Shown here: piece by piece, positions 12,056 to 25,047 of the stretch
How positions within the stretch are numbered: the stretch's first letter is position 1
How the letters are laid out: the number at the start of each line of letters is the position of its first letter
Assembly (NCBI GenBank): GCA_035610835.1
Contig: CM069443.1
Span: 89,307,753 to 89,371,752 of the forward strand
DNA length: 64,000 nt
DNA from: Ophiura sarsii
Lineage: Eukaryota > Echinodermata > Ophiuroidea > Amphilepidida > Ophiuridae
Direction of reading: 5' to 3'
Notes under the pieces: model-generated
Seen by the model: the letters and a program-made list of their open reading frames with translations, nothing else
What the model was told of the DNA's origin: nothing
The model's database searches: none
Position numbers and translations under genes: made by a program

Positions 12056-13089
12056 TACCTCTTTTATCACTACTGGTATACTACTCAGTGATATTAGCCA
12101 ATAAGAACATAATTGTAAACAGACCTTGACTATAGGGTATAGATCAGGGAAGTTTGACTGCATTCTTTATTCGAGATCAATACCTATTTTGTGAAGCGAT
12201 TTAATGGGTTTGATTGATTTTTTTGATTTTTAAAAAAATCTTTTATTGCGCCAAACAAATTTAACACTTTGTCTCAGCGGCCCGCGCGCATTGCTTTTAA
12301 GGGAAGTGTCAATCCCTTTTTTTATGAAATTTAGCAAGCGCTGTAACTTTTCAACTAATAGTAATAATGTAATGCACATAATAGTATACATTCTTTTTTT
12401 TAAAGTTTTTTTGGCTGAACAATATCTAGTTTTTAAAAATATTGACCAATAAGTGCCATCAATTTGATTTTGATGTAATTGATTTTTTTTCTTTTGAATT
12501 TTTTCCCCCGATTTAACAAAACACAAATTACAGGGTGTATCAAAATAACTAGGACACTTTTTGATGATGGTTTAAATCCTTGTTAAATCAATGAAGAAGC
12601 ATGACCAATTTTATTTCAATGTTAAGTACAACCGATAAAGATAAAATCCTGAAAAGATGAGAAAAATCCATAATTAATTAGGGAAATTGTGACCTATTAG
12701 GCAAGTCAATCTATGTTGTAGTATGTACAATGGTCATTCACACAGTAACAGTAGAGTAACATGAACGCGCACAGTATTTATGCCAATTCTACTTCTTATC
12801 AATATCATGCTATTATGAACAGTGCACACACATAAATGTTTAAGCACGTATAGAACACCAAAACAATTTGGTAACATTTTACATAAAATCTGTTTGGTAA
12901 AAAACCCCAAACTATTATGTATAAAAAAATGCAATTTTACTAGGTATTTATTTTGCACAGTGGCTTGGTATAAATTTTACTTAACTAGTTACGCATTTTT
13001 TTAACGTAAATGCTGTGTAACATTTTACCACATGTTATGTAAAAAACCCACAACATTATGGGAAATTTTTCTTAATTTTTTAGTAAATA
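12056..13089. other. Mostly featureless; a possible transposon end at 12298
   Basis: TTAAGGGAAGTGTCAATCCC begins near 12298 and matches the ends of the TTAA-flanked element at 32072-33167. No partner end is visible nearby. ACAGGGTGTATCAAAAT near 12531 resembles a DNA-transposon terminus. No gene is supported. Confidence 0.35.
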
Positions 13090-13312
13090 TTTACAAAATG
13101 ACTAGGTATTTTTTACTGAATTTGAATGTAGGTTTAAGGTGATTGTTTACACAATGACTGGGTATTTTTTACTGAATTTGCATGTAAGTTTAAGATAATT
13201 GTTTACACAATCACCGGGTATTTTTTACTGAATTTTGATGTATTTTTTAGGCAATTGTTTACACAATTGCTGGGTATTTTTTACTGAATTTGGATGTAAG
13301 TTTTAGGTAATT
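13090..13312. repeat. ~64-bp tandem repeat, 3-4 units
   Basis: GGGTATTTTTTACTGAATTT followed by ATGTA.GTTTA and ATTGTTTACACAAT recurs three to four times. Confidence 0.7.
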
Positions 13313-13315
13313 TCA

Positions 13316-13886
<571 letters not shown>

Positions 13887-14029
13887 TGTCATGGTATTCC
13901 GGAGGAACTCCCCACCGGCTGAGTGTTTCTCTAACGCTCGCCATCTTGTATAATTACACGAGGAGATTTTACCCGGCGATTAGGGAAAGATTACGACTTT
14001 CACCAATCATATCGATAATTCTTACTTAA

Positions 14030-14403
14030 AGGCATATTATGTGATCTTTTCCAGAGAGCGCCCTCGATTCATGATTTTTTTTTAAAAGTAGATTTTCTTG
14101 CAGATTTACATTTCCGATCATAAATCATACATACATTCCAAGTTACAGAGCGATACGATTCCTAATTACCTCAAAATCATGGTTTTAGAGTGAATTTAGA
14201 GTGAAAAATATAAACTGTCGGGATTCCGACAGTTTATTTTCACTCTAAAACCATGATTTTGAAGTAATTAAGAATCGTATCGCCCTGTAACTTGGAATGT
14301 ATGCATGATTTATGATCAGAAATGTAAATCTGCAAGAAAATCTGCTTTCTATTTTTTTTTTCGATGTTGAGGGCGTTCACTGGAAAGATCACATAATATA
14401 CCT
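14030..14403. mobile_element. TTAA-flanked fold-back MITE, copy 1
   Basis: It is flanked by TTAA on both sides (14026-14029 and 14404-14407). The ends read AGGCATATTATGTGATC and its complement, and the inverted arms extend almost to the centre, with AATCGTATCG.CCTGTAACTT and ACCATGATTTTGA on each arm and a GTCGG.ATTCCGACAG apex. A second copy is at 17619-17991 and half a copy is near 26099. The TTAA duplication suggests mobilisation by a piggyBac-type transposase, which is inference. Confidence 0.85.
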
Positions 14404-14664
14404 TTAACACGTTGGGCGAAATCACCTTTTACCGATTAAATTGTATTTTAGACTTTTGTTTTACTTAATTTCGATAAAATATCTACAAACCCCGGTAATT
14501 ATCTCCAAAACATTTCAAAAATGTAATTTTAAAAGTTACAAAATGGTTTAGTAATAAAGAATACCTCGCATTGTGTACTTTTTGCATAATTTTACTTTAC
14601 ATTTTATTTTACTTAACGCGCGCAAAATTTCTGTGTGTGTGGGTTCGAGAACTTTTTTAATACA

Positions 14665-14703
14665 GTATATGCATGCATCTGATAATCAGATGCATGCATA
14701 TAC
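14665..14703. repeat. 39-bp palindrome beside a hAT insertion
   Basis: GTATATGCATGCATCTGAT, one central A, then the exact complement: perfect 19-base arms. Its last base coincides with the first base of the target duplication of the adjacent hAT element. Confidence 0.9.
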
Positions 14704-14710
14704 TCTGCGC

Positions 14711-14854
14711 CAGGGGCGTAACAGAGGTCGGTTGTCAGGGGGGGGGCACAGCCAAAAAAAATCCTGGTTAGAATAATTCCGTCCCGGAATTTTTCGTAAG
14801 AGGTTGTCCCACATTTTCCCCCAGTCAGTTACCTCGTGAATTTCACGTAAGTGT

Positions 14855-14887
<33 letters not shown>

Positions 14888-15264
14888 GGGGGGGGGGGGG
14901 GGGGGGGGGGAGTAAAAAAAAATCGCAGTACAAAATTTAGCAGTACAAAAAGCACAACAGTCAACAATTTGTTGACTGTGGTGCTTTTTGTACTGCGACA
15001 TTTATTTTCTTTCTTTCTTTCCCTTTCTTCTTTTCTTTCTTTCCCTTTCTTCTTTTCTTTCTTTCCCCTTTTTTCTCCTTTTCCTTTTTCTTTTTCCTCC
15101 CTTTTTCCTTTCTCTCTCTCTTTTCTTTCCCTTTCCCCCTTCTTTTCCTCTTTTCCCTTCCCCCTATTTTTCCTGGTGGGTAGGGTTGAATTTCCTGCTG
15201 AGCACCTTCGGGGGGGGGGGGTGGGGGCACTGTGCCCCCCTGCCCCCCGGCTGTTACGCCACTG
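14711..15264. mobile_element. hAT-type nonautonomous element with G/C and pyrimidine tracts
   Basis: The ends CAGGGGCGTAACAG and (inverted) CAGTGGCGTAACAG are flanked by an exact 8-bp duplication CTCTGCGC (14703-14710 and 15265-15272), which fits the hAT superfamily. The interior has a very long poly-G run (about 14853-14910), a GCAGTACAAAAAGCAC hairpin near 14945-14998, and a T/C-rich tract of TTTCTTTCCC words. The same right half recurs at 36758-36989 and 52596-52874. No transposase is present. Open frames over the pyrimidine tract are artefacts. Confidence 0.85.
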
Positions 15265-15886
15265 CTCTGCGCAAATTAAAAGTGGATTATTTAGCCAGTA
15301 TTGATTTGTGCCAGAATTAAATGGATTACCAAACTTATCTTTGCTATTGACTGATAGATTATTTTCTATGTTTATAGTTACTAGCGGCGTACCCTCGCTA
15401 CGCTCGGGTCCCCGCTAGATGGTTATGCCACATTACCTACTGAAACCACATAAACCGCCTACAACCCCCCCCCCCCCCAAAACCAGGTTGATTTATAACC
15501 ATATCCCTCTAAAGGCATTATAAACCCCTACAACCCACCCCATTAGGTGGATTTATAATTATAACCCTCCTAATCATTTCCCGTGGCTACTTCATTAACT
15601 CTTAACCCTATCCTAAAACATTTCCCGTGGTTTATCGTCTCCCCCTCCATACACACACCCAAACCAGGTTGATTATAATCACAACCCTCCCTAAACCATT
15701 TCCAGTAGACCAGGCTAAAAATGAGCTAGGTATCACTTGGAGGCGTTCTTTATCTCATGTGGTTTTTCTAGACCAGAATTTCATGAGGAATAAGAATATC
15801 TTGGGTAATCAGCCCAAATCCTAAACGCACCCCCCTAACCGGGGGGTTCTTTCAGATGGGGGGGGGGGGGGGGGGGGGGGGGTCCC
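15265..15886. other. Gene-free stretch with C-rich degenerate repeats
   Basis: Repeated ACCAGGTTGATT.ATAA..A.AACCC words and a poly-G run at about 15860-15882. No gene is recognised. Confidence 0.45.
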
Positions 15887-18313
15887 CCAAAAAATCAGAA
15901 AACTACCGTATGTTACACTTAAACTCAAATAATGTATGATCAGAGTATAGTTTTAACAATGGGATGTATGTTTTAGACCACAAGAAACTCATATCTAGTA
16001 TTTTTGCTTTGTAAACATATTTAAAACCAAAATGGCCGTCAAATTAATTGCCCAAAATGGTCAAAAGTGGTCAAAATCACATAAAATAGCATAATATTAA
16101 CCAAATGTATGATGAAAATATACTTTTAACGAGGGAATGTATGTATTAGACCCCTTATAACTCATATCCAGTACTTTTACTTTGTTAACATAGTTAAAAA
16201 TCCAAAAAGGCTGCAACAATGGCCCCCAAAATTGGTCCCAAAGTAGCTGCAAAAATTGTCAAATTCCATAAAATAGCATAATATCAACCGAAATGTACGA
16301 AGAAAATATACTTTCAACGATGGGATGTATGTGTTAGACCCCTAGTAACTCATATCCAAAATGGCTCCCCAAAGTTGCTGCAAAAATTGTCAAATTCCAT
16401 AAAATGGGATAATATCAACCTAAATGTATGATTACAATATAGTTATAATGATGGGATGTATGTATTAGACCACTAGTTACTCATATCTCGTATTTTCCCT
16501 TTGTTAACACACTTAAAAATCCAAAATGGACCCCAAAATGGGTCCCAAAATGACTGAACAAATTGTAGAAATTCCATAAAATGGGATAATATCAACCAAA
16601 TATATATGATGAAAGTATAGTTTTAACATTGGGATGTATGTATTAGACAACTAGTATTTCATATCCAGTATAGTTGCATTGTAATAACATACTTTGAATC
16701 CAAGATGGCCACCAAAATGGCCGCTGTAAATGTAAAAAATAGTCTATATGAGTGTATGATAATCCAAAATAGATATTGTAAGAGTGTATATTACATCACA
16801 TTCACCAAATAGTATGTTCTAAACTGCTAAGCTTTTGCTTTTAGATATAAGGCCCACATCTGTGATTCTGTATCACTTTCAAAAATGGCTGCCAGAATGG
16901 TTAAGTTGATGTTTAATGACCTAAAACAATTGATTTGTATTGTCAATGACCATACTATGTAATACCAATTACCAATACCTCCAGCATTCAATATATGTCT
17001 ATGATAAAGTCTCGGAGCTGTAGATCTAGTGTTTGTATTTTAAAATACCCAAGATGGCTGCAAAAGGTTAAAATAACTGAAAAACAGTATTAGTTTATTG
17101 TTAGTGTCACATTAGATATAACCAAAATATTATATCTATAGATTTTAATCCAGCCAGTAAACGTATCTTATGTGACGAGGTATGATTGAATGGTATAGAC
17201 TCCATTTTGGTCATATTTTGGACAATTGGTGGCCACCTGTGGTAAATATTTTGACCATTTGGAGGTAATTTTATTGACCATTTGGAGGTAATAACATCAC
17301 ATTGTCAAAATGGAGTCTATACCATTCAATTAATACCTTGTCAAATATACAAATATGTTAACTAGATGGATTAAAAGCTGTAGATATAATAATTTGGTTA
17401 TATTTAATGTACCGCTAACAATAACAATACTGTTTTTCAGTTATTTTAACCTTTTGCAGCCATCTTGGATATTGGATATTTTAGAATACCCAAACTAGAT
17501 CTACAGCCCCTAGGCTTTATCATAGACATGTAGTGAATGCTATCCCATTATATTTGGGGGTATTAGTAGTACATAGTATGGCCATTTGCAATACAAACAA
17601 TTGTGTTTGTTCATTTAAAGGTATATTATGTGATCTTTCCAGGGAACGCCCTCAACATCGAAAAAAAAATAGAAAGCAGATTTTCTTGCAGATTTACATT
17701 TCTGATCATAAATCATGCATACATTCCAAGTTACAGGGCGATACGATTCTTAATTACTTCAAAATCATGGTTTTAGAGTGAAAATAAACTGTCGGAATTC
17801 CGACAGCTTATATTTTTCACTCTAAATTCACTCTAAAACCATGATTTTGAGGTAATTAGGAATCGTATCGCTCTGTAACTTGGAATGTATGTATGATTTA
17901 TGATCGGAAATGTAAATCTGCAAGAAAATCTACTTTCTAAAAAAAATAATGAATAGAGGGCGCTCTCTGGAAAAGATCACATAATATGCCTTTAACATCA
18001 ACTTATCCATTCTGGCAGCCATTTTAGAAAGTGATACTGAATCAAAATGGTCAGAGGTTGTATATCTAAAAGCAATAGCTTATCAGTTTTGAACATACTA
18101 TTTGGTGACTGTGATGTAATATATACACTCTTACAATATCTATTTTGGATTATCATAAACTCATGTAGACTATTTTTTACATTTACAGCGGCCATTTTGG
18201 TGGCCATCTTGGATTTAAAGTATGTTATTACAATGCAATACTGGATATGAGTTAATAGTGGTCTAATATATTATTTGAGTTTAAGTGTAACATACGGTAG
18301 TTTTCTTATTTTG
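15887..18313. repeat. Giant inverted repeat, ~2.4 kb
   Basis: The left arm begins with GAAAACTACCGTATGTTACA near 15898 and the right arm ends with the complement near 18303. The arms contain matching blocks such as ACAATATCTATTTTGGATTATCAT, the GGCCGCTGTAAATGTAAAAA segment and TCTATACCATTCAAT on either side of a centre near 17250. The left arm has extra tandem units of 130-190 bp marked by GGGATGTATGT.TTAGAC (near 15961, 16133, 16322, 16453, 16631). The right arm has a MITE inserted at 17619-17991. Confidence 0.85.
17619..17991. mobile_element. TTAA-flanked fold-back MITE, copy 2
   Basis: Same family as 14030-14403, flanked by TTAA at 17615-17618 and 17992-17995. The left arm of the surrounding giant inverted repeat keeps the unfilled site (GTTGATGTTTAATGACC near 16903), so this insertion came after the inverted duplication. 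Confidence 0.88.
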
Positions 18314-19207
18314 GGCGGCTATTCAAGTGCCACGCACATCATTTTCTCACGGCTTGCGTGCGTTGAAAATGTGACTTTTGAAAAGTGACTAATTTTCTTT
18401 AAATTATGCTAATCATGGTTTATCTTTGTTGTTAGGTAACAACTTTGGTATCAAATTGTGCCGGGAAGATACATCCAAATGTCTATCTAGTCTATTTGGT
18501 CACAAAACAAAGGGAAGTTACTCTAAAGGACCTAAACAAAGTGTATGACTTTCTTTTGTTGAGCACTTTATTACTGTTGTTTGTGTAAAGCATATCTAAT
18601 TTACTTTATTTTCTGGGAAAAAATGAAAGACATCGACCGAGGGCACTCCGTTTTTCGCCATTCCGATGGGATTTACATATTATAGTTACAAAGACTTTGA
18701 ACACTGTTTACGACACGTATGATGAAATGAGAGTAAGCGTTCACAGGCAATATGCCGCATCGTTATTATCTGTTCTTTATAATTTATTGTGGTGCTGGCA
18801 AATTAAATGAGACAATATTCATTCAAGATCTTGCATTATTGGTCTGATAACGAGTACTGGCATGTTGTTATTGGAATTTGGCATTCCCAGAAAGAAATCA
18901 TTGGTCGCAGAAAATAAAAATCCCATTACCATATTTTTTATGACAACAATTGAATGGAAATATAAAACAACAACAGATTAAATAGATAAACCGGGTTCAA
19001 GACCGTGTATTGTTAAGATTTTTGTTAATTCAATTCATGCCTGCAGTTTGTCAGAGTCATACATCAGGGTCAGGTTCAAGAACACCTGCAACTTACACAT
19101 GTTGAAGGGGTTCTATTTTTATTTTTACAAAAGGGATTACAATCGTGTTTGCCCATTCTGAAAACCTTAAAATCTCAAAGGTTTTATTTATAACATAAAA
19201 CTCAAGG
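18314..19207. other. No feature recognised
   Basis: AT-rich DNA without supported genes or repeats. Confidence 0.4.
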
Positions 19208-19455
19208 GTACGTACTCCGTATGCACCAAACGTTAGACTGTGTCTAAAGTAAAACCTGGTCTAAGTGGATTTTAGTTTTGTAAAATGCACACCTTTAATT
19301 ACATTTCCTTCTCAAATTAGCTAACACATTGTAAAGATTTGGATGCAAAGTTCAATAAAAGCTCAACATATCTCATGAAAATGCAGAGGAAAACAGCTTT
19401 TGAGACATAAATAGATTTCACTTAAACCAGGTCTAACTCTTTTGTGCATACGTAT
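19208..19455. repeat. Inverted repeat with ACGTA..CCGTATGCAC arms
   Basis: GTATGCACCAAACGTTAGAC with AAACCTGGTCTAAGT on the left is mirrored by ACTTAAACCAGGTCTAAC and TTGTGCATACGTA on the right. The arms are imperfect. Likely a small fold-back element. Confidence 0.5.
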
Positions 19456-19529
19456 TTTTAATAGGTGTCGCAATCGACCGTGTTGCAGCTGTGCAGCGCT
19501 GTTAACCACTCGATATCGTTTGACGACGC

Positions 19530-19985
19530 AGCGCTCCATTCCAAATAATATGTTGCTATTTAACTATTTTCAAGTTTTAAGATAATAATGCACAAATCAA
19601 AGCTTGAAATCACTCAAGTGTGACGCATTTCTTTTACTCTTCAAATTGAAATAAAATGAAGAATTAATAATGATTTGAACAAATTGCAGTTAAAAATACA
19701 AAAACAAAAGATTATATTGGTAGACAAGAGAATATTTTGATTCTTTCAAACATGTTCAACACACATATTTTTGCACAAAATGGTGAAATCACCCCGTCTT
19801 ACACAATACCGTGTACCTTCAGATTGATAAAACATATATTCATGATTTAAGATGTTAATGAAAGGGGGCAATATGTCACAGAGACAGAGGATGCAAAAAC
19901 AAGAGATCTACGGTATCTCAATGATTTACCTGATGAAAAAGGAACTTTGAGCACTAATGGGTACTAATCATTTTGGGACAGCCTG
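19530..19985. mobile_element. Partial copy of the CAGGCTGTCCC element
   Basis: It ends GATTAGTACCC-type terminus TTTTGGGACAGCCTG followed by TA and resembles the right half of the element at 41825-43269 over about 400 bp (TTACTCTTCAAATTGAA, GGTGAAATCACC, GGGTACTAATCATTTTGGG). The left end is not found. Confidence 0.65.
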
Positions 19986-20252
19986 TAAATGGATAAAAGA
20001 ATAAAATGATCCTTCTATAAGGACTATTCGCCATTAGAAGTGTTGTGCATACCGACCTAGTTTAAAAAAACCCCACCACTTATAGGCATAATTACTTGCT
20101 TAACATCTAAACACATAATCGTACGAAATATGTTTATGATCTAAACATCGAAGTGTTTAATTTCTAAACATTATACTTTCTAAACTCTTACCTGTCCGTG
20201 ATTTCTAGACACTAGTATAGTCAAACCTGGGCTTGATCCGTCAAAACGCAAT

Positions 20253-23200
20253 TGAAAGACTGTGCATGTCTTAACAGTCATTCAGATGGGAAGACTGTGC
20301 ATGTCTTAACAGTCATTCAGATGGGAAGACTGTGCATGTCCTAACAGTCATTCAGATGGGAAGACTGTGCATGTCCTATCAGTCGTTCAGATGGGAAGAC
20401 TGTACATGTCCTAACAGTCATTCAGATGGGAAGACTGTGCATGTCCTATCAGTCGTTCAGATGGGAAGACTGTGCATGTCCTAACAGTCGTTCAGATGGG
20501 AAGACTGTGCATGTCCTAACAGTCGTTCATATGGGAAGACTGTACATGTCCTAACAGTCGTTCAGATGGGAAGAATGTGCATGTCCTAACAGTCGTTCAG
20601 ATGGGAAGACTGTGCATGTCCTAACAGTCGTTCATATGGGAAGACTGTACATGTCCTAACAGTCGTTCAGATGGGAAGAATGTGCATGTCCTAACAGTCG
20701 TTCAGATGGGAAGACTGTACATGTCCTAACAGTCATTCAGATGGGAAGACTGTGCATGTCCTAACAGTCGTTCAGATGGGAAGACTGTGCATGTCCTAAC
20801 AGTCGTTCAGATGGGAAGACTGTACATGTCCTAACAGTCGTTCAGATGGGAAGACTGTGCATGTCCTAACAGTCGTTCAGATGGGAAGACTGTGCATGTC
20901 CTAACAATCGTTCAGATGGGAAGACTGTGCATGTCCTAACAGTCATTCATATGGGAAGACTGTGCATGTCCTAACAGTCATTCAGATGGGAAGACTGTGC
21001 ATGTCCTAACAGTCGTTCAGATGGGAAGACTGTGCATGTCTTAACAGTCATTCATATGGGAAGACTGTGCATGTCCTAACAGTCGTTCAGATGGGAAGAC
21101 TGTGCATGTCCTAACAGTCATTCAGATGGGAAGACTGTGCATGTCCTAACAGTCGTTCAGATGGGAAGACTGTGCATGTCCTAACAGTCGTTCAGATGGG
21201 AAGACTGTACATGTCCTAACAGTCGTTCAGATGGGAAGACTGTGCATGTCCTAACAGTCGTTCAGATTGGAAGACTGTGCATGTCCTAACAGTCGTTCAG
21301 ATGGGAAGACTGTGCACGTCCTAACAGTCATTCAGATGGGAAGACTGTGCATGTCCTAACAGTCATTCAGATGGGAAGACTGTGCATGTCTTAACAGTCG
21401 TTTAGATGGGAAGACTGTGCATGTCTTAACATTCATTCAGATGGGAAGACTGTGCATGTCCTAACAGTCGTTCAGATGGGAAGACTGTGCATGTCCTAAC
21501 AGTCGTTCAGATGGGAAGACTATGCATGTCCTTACAGTCGTTCAGATGGGAAGAATGTGCATGTCCTAACAGTCGTTCAGATGGGAAGACTGTGCATGTC
21601 CTAACAGTCGTTCAGATGGAAAGACTGTGCATGTCCTAACAGTCGTTCAGATGGGAAGACTGTGCATGTCTTAACAGTCGTTTAGATGGGAAGACTGTGC
21701 ATGTCTTAACATTCATTCAGATGGGAAGACTGTGCATGTCCTAACAGTCGTTCAGATGGGAAGACTGTGCATGTCCTAACAGTCGTTCAGATGGAAAGAC
21801 TGTGCATGTCCTAACAGTCGTTCAGATGGGAAGACTGTGCATGTCTTAACAGTCGTTTAGATGGGAAGACTGTGCATGTCTTAACATTCATTCAGATGGG
21901 AAGACTGTGCATGTCCTAACAGTCGTTCAGATGGGAAGACTGTGCATGTCCTAACAGTCGTTCAGATGGGAAGACTATGCATGTCCTTACAGTCGTTCAG
22001 ATGGGAAGAATGTGCATGTCCTAACAGTCGTTCAGATGGGAAGACTGTGCATGCCCTAACAGTCGTTCAGATGGGAAGACTGTACATGTCCTATCAGTCG
22101 TTCAGATGGGAAGACTGTGCATGTCCTAACCGTCGTTCATATGGGAAGACTGTGCATGTCCTAACAGTCGTTCAGATGGAAAGACTGTGCATGTCTTAAC
22201 AGTCATTCAGATGGGAAGACTGTGCATGTCCTAACAGTCGTTCAGATTGGAAGACTGTGCATGTCCTAACAGTCGTTCAGATGGGAAGACTGTGCATGTC
22301 CTAACAGTCGTTCAGATGGGAAGACTGTGCATGTCCTAACAGTCGTTCAGATGGGAAGACTGTGCATATCTTAACAGTCGTTTAGATGGGAAGACTGTGC
22401 ATGTCTTAACATTCATTCAGATGGGAAGACTGTGCATGTCCTAACAGTCGTTCAGATGGGAAGACTGTGCATGTCCTAACAGTCGTTCAGATGGGAAGAC
22501 TGTGCATGTCCTTACAGTCGTTCAGATGGGAAGAATGTGCATGTCCTAACAGTCGTTCAGATGGGAAGACTGTGCATGCCCTAACAGTCGTTCAGATGGG
22601 AAGACTGTGCATGTCCTAACAGTCATTTAGATGGGAAGACTGTGCATGTCCTATCAGTCGTTCAGATGGGAAGACTGTACATGTCCTAACAGTCGTTCAG
22701 ATGGGAAGACTGTGCATGTCCTATCAGTCGTTCAGATGGGAAGACTGTACATGTCCTAACAGTCGTTCAGATGGGAAGACTGTACATGTCCTAACAGTCG
22801 TTCAGATGGGAAGACTGTACATGTCCTAACAGTCGTTCATATGGGAAGACTGTACATGTCCTAACAGTCGTTCAGATTGGAAGACTTTGCATGTCCTAAC
22901 AGTCGTTCAGATGGGAAGATGCATGTCCTAACAGTCGTTCATATGGGAAGACTGTGCATGTCCTAACATTCGTTCAGATGGGAAGACTGTGCATGTCTTA
23001 ACAGTCATTCAGATGGGAAGACTGTGCATGTCCTAACAGTCGTTCAGATGGGAAGACTGTGCATGTCCTAACAGTCGTTCAGATGGGAAGACTGTGCATG
23101 TCCTAACAGTCGTTCAGATGGGAAGACTGTGCATGTCTTAACAGTCGTTTAGATGGGAAGACTGTGCATGTCTTAACATTCATTCAGATGGGAAGACTGT

Positions 23201-23675
23201 GCATGTCCTAACAGTCGTTCATATGGGAAGACTGTGCATGTCCTAACAGTCGTTCAGATGGGAAGACTATGCATGTCCTAACAGTCGTTTAGATGGGAAG
23301 ACTGTACATGTCCTAACAGTCGTTCAGATGGGAAGACTGTGCATGTCCTAACAATCATTCAGATGGGAAGACTGTGCATGTCTTAACAGTCATTCATATG
23401 GGAAGACTGTGCATGTCCTAACAGTCGTTCAGATAGGAAGACTGTGCATGTCCTAACAGTCGTTCAGATGGGAAGATGCATGTCCTAACAGTCGTTCAGA
23501 TGGGAAGACTGTGCATGTCCTAACAGTCGTTCAGATGGGAAGACTGTGCATGTCCTAACAGTCGTTCAGATGGGAAGACTGTGCATGTCTTAACAGTCGT
23601 TCAGATGGAAAGACTGTGCATGTCTTAACAGTCGTTCAGTTGGGAAGACTATGCATGTCTTCAGTCATTCAGATG
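20253..23675. repeat. 35-bp satellite array, ~97 units
   Basis: The unit is ATGGGAAGACTGTGCATGTC followed by CTAACAGTCGTTCAG. Each unit contains GACTGT and ACAGTC as a 6-bp inverted pair around a 10-nt loop. Common variants are TACATG for TGCATG, CTTAAC for CCTAAC, ATTCAG for GTTCAG and GTTTAG. Multi-unit blocks repeat: the pair with GTTTAG then AACATTCATT occurs near 21401, 21681, 21856, 22380 and 23147, at multiples of 35 bp. Two units (near 22917 and 23474) lack the same 3 bases. Open frames across the array come from the 105-bp triple period and are not genes. Confidence 0.95.
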
Positions 23676-24581
23676 CAGAAGCTATGGTTTCTCGTATTAA
23701 ATAATAAACCGTGGCAAATAGCACAGCAATATGAACTAACATCTATCTTAACCGTTTTTGGATTATAATGACATAGAACCCGAAAACCAACGCTAACATG
23801 CGATTCTAATAATGTATAACTATTTTCTTATCTGAACAGAATTATTAATCTTGACCAAACGTTAGAATGGCACCGTTGCACCCGTTTGATCAAATAACAT
23901 TAGCCATTTTGAACCAATAATCTTTTTGTTGTTGAAAATTTCAGATCATACAACTTACCCAATTAATGACTAGTAGGCCTATTGGGCAGGGACGTCAATC
24001 TTGTATGGACGAGGGGGACATGCCCCCCCCCCCCCCCCCCCCCGCATATTTTAAGTTGGGGTGGACATATTATCAAATGCCCCCCCCCCCCCATGTTTTG
24101 AGTTTGCATGTGATTGAAATAGAACATTTTAGAAACACCTCATAGTCCGTTAGTTTGACAAGAGGAATCATGGAATTATAATGTTCAAAAGAACACAGAC
24201 GGAAGCGCGCATGTGTCCCAAAGATGTAATATGTTTGGGATAGAAGCTTGTTTGAAGCAAAAATGTACCTCAATCATAAAGCACAAATAAATGTGAACTC
24301 AAACGCGCATTTGTTTACTTGACAAAAGATCGTCGGTTGACTTTCAATTCTTGCACCCCCCCCCCACCCCCCCCCCCCCCCCCCCCCACCCCATATCAAA
24401 AACCTAGTTACGGCACTGCGAATCACACGGAATATTCTAAATAATTATTATGTGGGTGACATTAAATTGAAGAAGAAAAAATTCGAACGCTTAGGGGGGC
24501 GCTTAGGGGGGCACATCCCCCCTCAAACTCCCCCTGTCCGCGCTAGCGCGGCCAGGATGCTTCGCACATTCATTAACAACA
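23676..24581. other. Gene-free stretch with poly-C/poly-G repeat ends
   Basis: Poly-C runs at 24025-24043 and 24080-24092 and a long C-rich run at 24355-24392, ending in CCTAGTTACGGCACTG near 24417, which resembles a hAT-type terminus. No matching target duplication is seen. Confidence 0.4.
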
Positions 24582-25047
24582 AACGCCCCTGCTATTGGGT
24601 ACTTGATTATGACGCCCCTGCTATTGGGTACTTGGTTATGACGCCCCTGCTATTGGGTACTTGATTATGACGCCCCTGCTATTGGGTACTTGATTATGAC
24701 GCCCCTGCTATTGGGTACTTGATTATGACGCCCCTGCTATTGGGTACTTGATTATGACGCCCCTGCTATTGGGTACTTGATTATGACGCCCCTGCTATTG
24801 GGTACTTGATTATGACGCCCCTGCTATTGGGTACTTAATTATGACGCCCCTGCTATTGGGTACTTGATTATGACGCCCCTGCTATTGGGAACTTGATTAT
24901 GACGCCCCTGCTATTGGGTACTTGATTATGACGCCCCTGCTATATTGGGTACTTGATTATGACGCCCCTGCTATTGGGTACTTGATTATGACGCCCCTGC
25001 TATTGGGTACTTGATTATGACGCCCCTGCTATTGGGTACTTGATTAT
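24582..25047. repeat. 29-bp minisatellite, 16 units, next to gene 1
   Basis: The unit ACGCCCCTGCTATTGGGTAC plus TTGATTATG repeats 16 times with few changes; one copy has a 2-base TA insertion. It ends 84 bp before the start codon of the PTB adaptor gene. Confidence 0.95.

Noticed and set aside
14961..15320. Overlapping Lys/Glu-, Pro- and Ser/Phe-rich open frames
   Set aside because: They lie on homopolymer G/C and T/C tracts of a hAT-type element; the same frames recur at 36588-36918 and 52503-52826.
21942..22199. 85-codon open frame with repeated QSFRWE/VQMGR blocks
   Set aside because: It is only the 35-bp satellite read through its three frames; the period is not a multiple of three and the array has no coding signature.
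20253..23675. CRISPR-like regular repeat
   Set aside because: Units are strictly head to tail with no unique spacers, and the window is animal DNA.
23991..24417. A complete hAT element between CAGGGACG and CGGCACTG
   Set aside because: The ends are not good inverted repeats and the flanking 8-mers (CTATTGGG, CGAATCAC) do not match.
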